Shown: piece after piece, positions 1 through 4,691 of the stretch
Layout: every line of letters begins with the position of its first letter
Numbering within the stretch: position 1 is the first letter of the stretch
NCBI GenBank assembly: GCA_021772355.1
Contig: JAJFMB010000020.1
Span: forward strand, 1-5,347
Length of the DNA stretch: 5,347 bases
Reading direction: 5' to 3'
Origin: Chlamydiota bacterium
Lineage (GTDB): Bacteria; Chlamydiota; Chlamydiia; Chlamydiales; JAJFMB01
The notes under the pieces: model-generated
What the model saw: the letters and a program-made list of their open reading frames with translations, nothing else
What the model was told of the DNA's origin: nothing
The model's database searches: none
Program-made: the position numbers and the translations under genes

Positions 1-1
1 A

Positions 2-292
2 GACCTTCTCCTTGGAGTGATCCCGTCGTACACACCTTGGGCGTATTTCTTTCCTCCTAAACAATACCGCGCCATTCGTCGACCTTCTTTTACCTTTTCA
101 AGAATCATTCCCTCAATCCCCGATGACGACGCGCAAGCGGAAATTGAGGAGAGATTAGCATCTGTTCAAACGAATTCTCTTGAAGATGAACGGGAAAAAA
201 CATGCATTTCATCATGCCTAAAACAGATTAGTAAGTTAAACGATTGGCTGGGATTTATTGTCGGCCGTGTCGGTCAGTTTTTACAAGGATAA
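2..292 (+). CDS. C-terminal part of an unrecognised protein (5' end outside window)
   Basis: I do not recognise this protein. The frame is open from base 2 to a TAA at 290-292, so the gene probably begins upstream; a GTG at 17 is a possible internal start but has no convincing Shine-Dalgarno sequence. The visible 96 residues show three zones: an aromatic, proline- and arginine-rich stretch (SYTPWAYFFPPKQYRAIRRP), a charged Asp/Glu-rich middle likely to be helical, and a C-terminal amphipathic or weakly hydrophobic segment (WLGFIVGRVGQFLQG). No enzyme motif is evident. It ends 6 bp before the TPR gene, and that gene's AAGGA ribosome site lies inside its last codons, so the two are probably co-transcribed. 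In Chlamydia I remember a short uncharacterised gene (CT273) preceding the TPR gene CT274; this may be its homologue, but that is inference from position. Confidence 0.55.
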   Translation, partial: DLLLGVIPSYTPWAYFFPPKQYRAIRRPSFTFSRIIPSIPDDDAQAEIEERLASVQTNSLEDEREKTCISSCLKQISKLNDWLGFIVGRVGQFLQG

Positions 293-298
293 GCACTT

Positions 299-694
299 AT
301 GGGAACTATCAACTGGTTGGAGCAACTCGACTGGACAGAAGAGCATGTTGAAGACTTGCGGTACACAGGGTTTTCTTACATCCGCCAGGGAAAGTATGAC
401 ATCGCTCTCTCTTTTTTTGAAGCTCTCTCAGTCATCAATCCCAATAACGCTTATGACAACCAAACTCTTGGCGCTATCTACCTCGAAACCAATGAGCCTG
501 CAAAAGCTATGAAGGCATTTGATCGAGCGTTAAAAATTGAGGCAGATCACGCACCTACCCTTCTTAATCTGACCAAAGCATTTTTTATGCTAGGGAAAGT
601 TGAAGAGGGTCTCCGCTTGGCCAAAATCTTAAAAAACGAGCCCGTCCCCGCCATTGCCAACATGGCAAGAGCGCTCATTCTCGCATATAGCTAG
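299..694 (+). CDS. Small TPR-repeat protein, chlamydial CT274-like
   Basis: The 131-residue protein is almost entirely tetratricopeptide repeats: about residues 17-50 (TGFSYIRQGKYDIALSFFEA core, ending NPNN), 51-84 (LGAIYLETNEPAKAMKAFDR) and 85-118 (LTKAFFMLGKVEEGLRLAK). Each shows the usual small/aromatic spacing of a 34-residue TPR. TPR folds bind peptides, so the role is protein-protein binding. Three consecutive TPRs in a small, soluble protein without a signal peptide is the architecture of SycD/LcrH class II type III secretion chaperones; the sequence also resembles chlamydial CT274 as I remember it. A specific client cannot be read from the sequence. The ATG at 299 is supported by AAGGA at 285-289, 9 bp upstream. 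It sits 6 bp after the preceding partial gene and runs convergently into the HTH-EIIA gene, with 10 bp between the stops. The TPR call is firm; the secretion role is inference. Confidence 0.9.
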   Translation: MGTINWLEQLDWTEEHVEDLRYTGFSYIRQGKYDIALSFFEALSVINPNNAYDNQTLGAIYLETNEPAKAMKAFDRALKIEADHAPTLLNLTKAFFMLGKVEEGLRLAKILKNEPVPAIANMARALILAYS

Positions 695-704
695 ATCATT
701 TGTA

Positions 705-1394
705 CTAATTTACAGCTAGATTTCCTTCCCACTCTTTGATGTATTCCAATAACTTAGCCTTATTAGGCTTTGTTTTTAGAAATGCCAAAGACTGTTCTTG
801 GCTGCTAAGATGGGCAATTTTGGCTAAAAGATGCAAATGCCTTTTATCATCAGAAGCAAAAAGGAAGAAGAGTAGTTCTACAGGATTACCATCTAAGGCT
901 CCATAGGCAATAGGCTCTTCGGGAAATGCAATAGTCACGACATCAAAATGCTCGTTTAATAAAAAATCGCGCGTATGAGGCACCGCTAAACCATTATTCA
1001 ATGATGTCGGCTGCAACTTTTCTCGATCTAATAACAAATCGCTTAACACGTCAGCATCCAAACTCATATCTGCTGCCATAATCTTCGTCGTACGACGAAT
1101 GATCTCTTCTTTTGTTGTGCCAGGAATGCCGTGAATAACACCACCTCTATGAATGGCTCGATAGAGACTGTACTGCTTAGTCCCGCCCTTAGGAAGTTCC
1201 GAATCCAACCCCTTTTCCTTGAAAGAGGATTGGTCCAGTTTATGACTCATCACCCAATCTTCGATCTCTATCCGACTAAATCGGTACTCACCGTTGATGC
1301 GATAGGCAGGGATTTTTCCATCCTCTAACCAATCATGAACTTTCGTCTCAGACACATTCAAAAGATCTGCAACATCATCAATCTGTAGATCCAT
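705..1394 (-). CDS. HTH DNA-binding domain fused to PTS EIIA (PtsN-like) domain
   Basis: A 229-residue two-domain protein. Residues about 2-50 form an excisionase/MerR-type winged helix: LQIDDVADLLNVSETKVHDW, then IPAYRINGEYRF and the closing helix RIEIEDWV. After a linker (about 51-75), residues about 77-224 form a PTS EIIA domain of the mannitol/fructose/nitrogen type, with the phospho-acceptor histidine at His140 in GLAVPHTR. Such EIIA domains accept phosphate from HPr/NPr. With no sugar-permease domain here and a DNA-binding domain attached, a phosphorylation-dependent transcription regulator is the natural inference. The start is the ATG at 1394, served by GGAGGAAGG at 1399-1407. A longer reading from the TTG at 1409 is unlikely because that codon overlaps the Shine-Dalgarno. 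The neighbour upstream is a second, stand-alone EIIA. Chlamydia has the same fusion (ptsN_2, CT290, from memory). Target promoters are unknown. Confidence 0.92.
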   Translation of the reverse strand: MDLQIDDVADLLNVSETKVHDWLEDGKIPAYRINGEYRFSRIEIEDWVMSHKLDQSSFKEKGLDSELPKGGTKQYSLYRAIHRGGVIHGIPGTTKEEIIRRTTKIMAADMSLDADVLSDLLLDREKLQPTSLNNGLAVPHTRDFLLNEHFDVVTIAFPEEPIAYGALDGNPVELLFFLFASDDKRHLHLLAKIAHLSSQEQSLAFLKTKPNKAKLLEYIKEWEGNLAVN

Positions 1395-1398
1395 AATA

Positions 1399-1407
1399 CC
1401 TTCCTCC
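1399..1407 (-). promoter_or_regulatory. Shine-Dalgarno that fixes the HTH-EIIA start
   Basis: Read on the minus strand this is GGAGGAAGG, ending 4 bp before the ATG at 1394; its GGAGG core is 8 bp from the ATG. It is the strongest ribosome site in the window and overlaps the alternative TTG start at 1409-1407, which argues for the ATG. Confidence 0.8.
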
Positions 1408-1423
1408 AAGCATTTCCTTTGCC

Positions 1424-1452
1424 AGCATAAAGAGAACGTACTTAAAAGTAAA
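1424..1452 (-). promoter_or_regulatory. Candidate promoter of the HTH-EIIA gene
   Basis: On the minus strand there is TTTACT (1452-1447), a 17-bp spacer, and TATGCT (1429-1424). Each hexamer matches 4 of 6 positions of the housekeeping sigma consensus and the spacing is ideal. Transcription would start near 1417, giving a leader of roughly 20 nt that contains the Shine-Dalgarno. AT-rich gaps produce such matches by chance, so this remains a prediction. Confidence 0.4.
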
Positions 1453-1460
1453 TGTTAACA
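1453..1460 (-). promoter_or_regulatory. Perfect 8-bp palindrome TGTTAACA beside the -35 box
   Basis: TGTTAACA is its own reverse complement and directly abuts the candidate -35 hexamer of the HTH-EIIA gene. It could be a binding site for a dimeric regulator, possibly the HTH-EIIA protein itself. Palindromes of this length arise by chance in AT-rich DNA, so the operator reading is speculative. Confidence 0.2.
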
Positions 1461-1492
1461 CATCTTTTAATTTTCGTGAAAAATAGCAACTT

Positions 1493-1518
1493 AAAAAAAA
1501 ATTCAATGAAGCCGTTGA
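1493..1518 (-). terminator. Weak terminator-like hairpin plus T9 after ptsN
   Basis: Immediately after the ptsN stop, the minus strand reads TCAA (1518-1515), an 8-nt stretch, a loop-sided interior and TTGA (1506-1503), followed by nine T residues (1501-1493). The T-tract is good, but the stem is only 4 bp and AT-rich. It may end the accD-dut-ptsN transcript or allow partial read-through into the HTH-EIIA gene. Confidence 0.3.
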
Positions 1519-1974
1519 TTAATTCGTTTCCACCCCAAAAACCTTTAGGATCTCATCAGAAGATGCGAGATTGAGCATCTTTTTTCGACGCTCTTCGTCC
1601 TTGAGGGCTTGGGTCAAACTAGACAGGATCTGCAAATACTCGGTCTGCTTATCGTCGGGTCCGCCGATTAAAAAAACTAAACGAACCGGAGCGTGATCAA
1701 GTGCATCCCAATCAACTCCTTTTTTCAGAACACCAATTGCAATAAAGAAATCATCATAAGTTGACAATTTCGCATGAGGAATCGCAACCCCCATGCCAAT
1801 CCCCGTCGAAACAATATTTTCCCGATCGATAACAGCTTTGTGAAATTGCTCTTTATCGTTCAACTTTCCGCTTTCTTCAAGTAAATCAACGAGAGCACTT
1901 AAAGTCTCTTCACGGGTTTCCGTATCCAAAAAGGAAATCAGCTGCGGTTCAATGTAATCGGTAATATTATGCAT
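1519..1974 (-). CDS. ptsN: PTS EIIA protein, nitrogen/fructose type (PtsN)
   Basis: A 151-residue stand-alone EIIA domain, the usual length for PtsN (EIIA-Ntr). The family signature STGIGMGVAIPHAKL surrounds the phospho-acceptor histidine, His67. The flanking elements also fit: an N-terminal helical stretch (TREETLSALVDLLEESGKL), and the strand VDWDALDHAPVRLVFLI followed by the closing helices. It is cytosolic and accepts phosphate from an HPr/NPr-type carrier. With no sugar-specific partner in view, a regulatory role is likely. The ATG lies 9 bp after the dut stop. The gap (CCAAAAATT) contains no recognisable Shine-Dalgarno, so translation probably depends on coupling to dut. Chlamydia carries the same pair of EIIA genes (ptsN_1 and ptsN_2, from memory). 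No key residue is missing. The family call is secure; the physiological output is not visible. Confidence 0.93.
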   Translation of the reverse strand: MHNITDYIEPQLISFLDTETREETLSALVDLLEESGKLNDKEQFHKAVIDRENIVSTGIGMGVAIPHAKLSTYDDFFIAIGVLKKGVDWDALDHAPVRLVFLIGGPDDKQTEYLQILSSLTQALKDEERRKKMLNLASSDEILKVFGVETN

Positions 1975-1983
1975 AATTTTTGG

Positions 1984-2427
1984 TTAGTTGATGCCGGTAT
2001 GTCCAAAGCCGCCTGCGCCGCGCTCTGTAACTGCAAGCTCTTTACAAGGAATAAAATTAGCCTGCACTACTGACGCCACAATAAATTGGGCAATACGCAT
2101 TCCCGGTGTCACGATAAAATCTTGTTTGCCGTGATTTATGATAATTATTCCCACTTCTCCTCGGTAGTCAGCGTCAATAGTTCCGGGTGTATTTAGCACA
2201 GTCACTTGATGCTTTAAAGCCAAGCCGCTACGGGGCCGCACCTGAATTTCATATCCTTCAGGAATAGCTAATTTGAGTCCCGTGGGAATAAGCGCTGATT
2301 CGCCAGGCTTCAAGATAATATCTTCCTTATTTGCAGCACGCACATCCGCTCCGGCTGCACTTTTTGAGGCGTAGTGAGGTAGACGCTCTTCATCAGAAGT
2401 GTCCGTTGGAATTTCAATGTATGACAT
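1984..2427 (-). CDS. dut: Deoxyuridine 5'-triphosphate nucleotidohydrolase (dUTPase)
   Basis: A 147-residue trimeric-type dUTPase with all five conserved motifs in order: AAGADVRA (24-31), PRSGLAL (65-71), GTIDADYRGEVGIIIIN (82-98, catalytic Asp85, substrate-facing Tyr88), GMRIAQFIVASV (109-120) and RGAGGFGHTG (136-145). It converts dUTP to dUMP and pyrophosphate, which keeps uracil out of DNA and supplies the thymidylate precursor. Length is normal. The ATG at 2427 is chosen over the adjacent TTG at 2430 because AAAGGA at 2436-2441 stands 8 bp upstream of the ATG. That ribosome site lies inside the last codons of accD, and only 3 bp separate the accD stop from the ATG, so translation is probably coupled. 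The accD-dut-ptsN order matches Chlamydia from memory. Confidence 0.97.
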   Translation of the reverse strand: MSYIEIPTDTSDEERLPHYASKSAAGADVRAANKEDIILKPGESALIPTGLKLAIPEGYEIQVRPRSGLALKHQVTVLNTPGTIDADYRGEVGIIIINHGKQDFIVTPGMRIAQFIVASVVQANFIPCKELAVTERGAGGFGHTGIN

Positions 2428-2430
2428 CAA

Positions 2431-3282
2431 TCAAGTCCTTTCATTATTGATGAGGAAGCCACATAAAAAAGCGAGCTTCTCCTTTAATTCACGACGGGTA
2501 ACAATACAGTCTATCATTCCATGTTTCAAGAGAAATTCTGATTTTTGAGCTCCTTCAGGCAGTTTGTGCCCAATGGTTTGTTCAATAACCCGAGGCCCCG
2601 CAAAACAAATTAACGCATTGGGTTCTGCCACAATGATGTCTCCCAACGACGCAAAAGAGGCTGTCACTCCCCCCGATGTGGGGTTGGTCAATACAGAAAT
2701 ATAGGGTAATTTCGCTTCAGACAGTCTAGCCAACGCTGCTGAGACCTTAGCCATCTGCATGAGCGATAGAATTGATTCCTGCATACGCGCTCCCCCCGAA
2801 GTGGAGACAATAATCACAGGAAGACTTTTTTTAAGAGCGTGCTCAATCATCAAGGTAAGTCGCTCTCCGACTACCGAACCCATGGATCCGCCCATAAAAT
2901 TAAAATCTAAAATCCCTATTGCAATAGGGATTTCTTGGATTTTACAGGTTCCAACGATCACAGCTTCATTATGATCGGATTTTTCCTGAGCAGCCGTTAA
3001 TCGCTCGGTATAGGGCTTTGTATCTTCAAAATGCAGTGAATCCACAGGTTTAAGATCGGCAAACATTTGCTCAAAAGTTCCATCATCAGCCAAGCTAGCT
3101 AATCGTTCATCAGCTGAGAGTCGATAATGATAGTCGCACTTTGGACAGCAATTATCGTTATGCTCAAGCTCATTGAGGTGAATCAACTCATGACAATGCG
3201 TACACTTAAGCCAACCACTATAGCTGTCGCTCTTAGTCGTTTGAATCTTAATTTTAGGCTTATCGCGGGAAAAAAATCTCAT
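2431..3282 (-). CDS. accD: Acetyl-CoA carboxylase carboxyltransferase, beta subunit
   Basis: AccD pairs with AccA to move the carboxyl group from carboxybiotin to acetyl-CoA, giving malonyl-CoA, the first committed step of fatty-acid synthesis in the cytosol. The 283 residues show the N-terminal C4 zinc ribbon typical of bacterial AccD (Cys27, Cys30, Cys46, Cys49 in CTHC and CPKC). The crotonase-like carboxyltransferase core follows: GGSMGSVVGE (131-140), SGGARMQES (162-170), NPTSGGVTASF (200-210), and the tail AGPRVIEQTIG...LPEGAQKSEFLL with HGMID. Length is slightly short but within the family range. AccA is not in this window. The ATG is preceded by AAGG six bases upstream. It is the first gene of the accD-dut-ptsN cluster, with a candidate promoter at 3314-3342 and the sod terminator just before it. 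Confidence 0.97.
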   Translation of the reverse strand: MRFFSRDKPKIKIQTTKSDSYSGWLKCTHCHELIHLNELEHNDNCCPKCDYHYRLSADERLASLADDGTFEQMFADLKPVDSLHFEDTKPYTERLTAAQEKSDHNEAVIVGTCKIQEIPIAIGILDFNFMGGSMGSVVGERLTLMIEHALKKSLPVIIVSTSGGARMQESILSLMQMAKVSAALARLSEAKLPYISVLTNPTSGGVTASFASLGDIIVAEPNALICFAGPRVIEQTIGHKLPEGAQKSEFLLKHGMIDCIVTRRELKEKLAFLCGFLINNERT

Positions 3283-3313
3283 TTACTACCTTAACGTCAG
3301 CTTATGAATTTAT

Positions 3314-3342
3314 ATTCTAAACGACAAGGATTAATGATACAA
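3314..3342 (-). promoter_or_regulatory. Candidate promoter of accD-dut-ptsN
   Basis: On the minus strand TTGTAT (3342-3337), a 17-bp spacer and TAGAAT (3319-3314) form a sigma-70-type promoter: the -10 matches 5 of 6 and the -35 matches 3 of 6. An overlapping TATAAA (3314-3309) is an alternative -10 without a good -35. Transcription would start near 3307, about 25 nt before the accD ATG. The gap 3356-3385 is very AT-rich and otherwise holds nothing I recognise. Confidence 0.4.
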
Positions 3343-3397
3343 GATCAACAAAAGAAACGATATAATATTAATTTAAAATAGTTTACGTCGGAGAAAT

Positions 3398-3421
3398 GGC
3401 GCCACTCAAGTAAGCGGCGCC
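3398..3421 (-). terminator. Hairpin terminator after sod
   Basis: Two copies of GGCGCC (3398-3403 and 3416-3421) begin 8 bp past the sod stop. In minus-strand RNA the stem extends to 9 bp (GGCGCCGCU pairing with AGUGGCGCC, one G-U pair) around a 6-nt loop. In plus-strand RNA the G-U becomes an A-C mismatch, so the structure is better on the sod strand. Only a short ATTTC follows rather than a long U-tract, so release may be incomplete or assisted. Confidence 0.65.
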
Positions 3422-3429
3422 TCACGATA

Positions 3430-4041
3430 TTACGCTTGAGCTTTTGAGAAGCGCTCTTCAACGTTTTTCCAATTAATGATTTCCCAGATCGCCTTAACGT
3501 AGTCAGGACGCACATTGCGGTACTGAAGATAGTAAGCATGCTCCCACACATCCACGCCAAGAAGGGGAATTAGACCCGTCGTGCTTAAAGGATCTTGATT
3601 TCCACATGTCGCTATTTCTAAACGTTTTGCACCTTTATTATAGCCGAGCCAACCCCAACCGGATCCTTGAATAGCAACAGTTTTTGCGTTAAACTTTTCG
3701 ATAAAAGCATCTAACGAACCAAACTCTTTATCAATTTCAGTAGCGAGATTACCGGAAGGCCCCTCTCCTCCCCCTTTTCCTTTGGGAGCGAGATTCGTCC
3801 AGAAAATACTGTGATTGACGTGGCCGCCTCCATTAAACTTAATTGCAGATTGCAACGCTATCATCTGAGCTATGTCATTTTTTGCTTCTGCATCAGCGTA
3901 TTGCTCTAATGCTTTGTTAAGGTTTGTCACATAAGCATTGTGGTGCTTATGGTAGTGCAGTGACATAATTTCTCCGCTAATCACGGGTTCTAATGCGTCG
4001 ACATCGTAGGGTAAGTCAGGAAGAGTGTATTTGTGTCCCAT
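3430..4041 (-). CDS. sodA: Manganese-type superoxide dismutase
   Basis: A 203-residue Mn/Fe superoxide dismutase (sodM in chlamydial naming), converting superoxide to hydrogen peroxide and oxygen. The four metal ligands are present: His29 (in SLHYHKHH), His77 (GGGHVNHSIFW), Asp164 and His168 (DVWEHAYYLQY). The manganese rather than iron type is indicated by Gly at the GGGH position and by the second-shell glutamine in GNQDP (Gln149). There is no signal peptide, so it acts in the cytosol. The sequence reads more like mitochondrial MnSOD than like E. coli SodA, especially KFNGGGHVNHSIFWTNL and GLIPLLGVDVWEHAYY. The ATG follows AAGGAG (4047-4052) by 5 bp. It lies 29 bp after hemD and ends in a hairpin, so it is probably the last gene of a hemC-hemD-sod transcript. 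Chlamydia has sodM next to accD, from memory. Confidence 0.96.
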   Translation of the reverse strand: MGHKYTLPDLPYDVDALEPVISGEIMSLHYHKHHNAYVTNLNKALEQYADAEAKNDIAQMIALQSAIKFNGGGHVNHSIFWTNLAPKGKGGGEGPSGNLATEIDKEFGSLDAFIEKFNAKTVAIQGSGWGWLGYNKGAKRLEIATCGNQDPLSTTGLIPLLGVDVWEHAYYLQYRNVRPDYVKAIWEIINWKNVEERFSKAQA

Positions 4042-4070
4042 TTCTTCTCCTTATGGGTTTTCACAAAACA

Positions 4071-4691
4071 TTAACAAATCAAACGGCTTTGATTCAAAGC
4101 TTTTCTGGTGATAGGTCCAATAGAGGTCAAACGCTTTCCTTTTGGAAAACCTCCGAAAAACAAACGAAAAGCAGTTACCGTTGAAGGGCTAGTGAAAACA
4201 ATCTCATCAAAATCATCTAAGCAGGGTAGTGGCCCTGATTGATAAGGCTTAGTATCATACAAAATACACGACCGAAACTTGATCTTATTCTCTTCAAAAT
4301 AATCGGTGAGTACTGCACGAGAAAGGGCTGAGTGGGGCCAGAAGAAATAGGCATCCTTCAACTCCATCCGTCGCAGGAGCGCTACTATTCCCTCTGCAGT
4401 TTCTTCTTCTGCCGCATGTGAAACCGAATAACCTCGCTTTTCTACCGCCTGTGTCGTCTTTTGACCAACAGCAATAATTTTTTGTGTGCAATTTTGATTA
4501 AAATGAGTGAGATAATCGAAGAATATCTTAACAGCGGTTTGGCTGGTGAGAATAATATGTGTATAGTAAGCCATCTCTTCAAATGCTAGTGTGATACCTG
4601 GAATTTTGGGAGATCGGGGATAAATTTTTATAATGGGATAGTGGGTAACAACTGCATTAGGTGCTCTTAGTCCAAGATACAGTGTTTTCAT
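4071..4691 (-). CDS. hemD: Uroporphyrinogen-III synthase, short form
   Basis: HemD cyclises hydroxymethylbilane with inversion of ring D to give uroporphyrinogen III, the branch point to haem. The family is poorly conserved, but the expected landmarks are here: HYPIIKIYP near the N-terminus, ILTSQTAVKIFF (about 47-58), IIAVGQKTTQAVEKRGY (72-88), the AEGIVALL helix, FTSPSTVTAF (167-176) and SIGPITRKAL (190-199). At 206 residues it is shorter than the usual 240-260. The first helix between the opening strand and HYPIIKIYP is reduced, and the protein stops eight residues after IGPITRKA, without the usual last helix. The start overlaps the hemC stop (ATGA, 4 bp), giving strong context support and implying translational coupling. 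A -1 frame at the 3' end continues to 4051, as described in the findings. Function is likely; whether the C-terminus is native is uncertain. Confidence 0.85.
   Translation of the reverse strand: MKTLYLGLRAPNAVVTHYPIIKIYPRSPKIPGITLAFEEMAYYTHIILTSQTAVKIFFDYLTHFNQNCTQKIIAVGQKTTQAVEKRGYSVSHAAEEETAEGIVALLRRMELKDAYFFWPHSALSRAVLTDYFEENKIKFRSCILYDTKPYQSGPLPCLDDFDEIVFTSPSTVTAFRLFFGGFPKGKRLTSIGPITRKALNQSRLIC

Noticed and set aside
258..512. Open frame on the plus strand overlapping the TPR gene
   Set aside because: It lies in a different frame across the end of the partial gene and the TPR gene, has no ribosome site and has a low-complexity Ser/Thr/Leu composition. It is a shadow.
687..720. TAGCT...AGCTA inverted pair, and AGCTAGA direct repeat, at the convergent gene ends
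   Set aside because: The stem would be 5 bp with a loop of about 20 nt and no T-tract, too weak for a bidirectional terminator.
1131..1328. Open frame on the plus strand inside the HTH-EIIA gene
   Set aside because: It is antisense to a well-supported coding region and has no recognisable domain.
1466..1484. ATTTTCGTGAAAAAT hairpin in the gap before the HTH-EIIA gene
   Set aside because: A five-pair stem made only of A-T pairs would hardly form; it is expected by chance in this AT-rich gap.
2759..2974. Open frame on the plus strand inside accD
   Set aside because: It is antisense to the conserved carboxyltransferase core of accD.
3361..3366. TATAAT on the plus strand in the sod-accD gap
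   Set aside because: It is a perfect -10 match, but no plus-strand gene or RNA follows it and there is no paired -35; it reflects AT-rich composition.
3345..3560. Minus-strand open frame across the end of sod and the gap beyond
   Set aside because: It is out of frame with sod and crosses the terminator hairpin; the Cys/Met/Arg-rich product has no domain.
4294..4491. Minus-strand open frame inside hemD, considered as a displaced HemC domain 3
   Set aside because: The translation has no VPIGA-type cofactor loop or any HemC similarity; it is an out-of-frame shadow of hemD.
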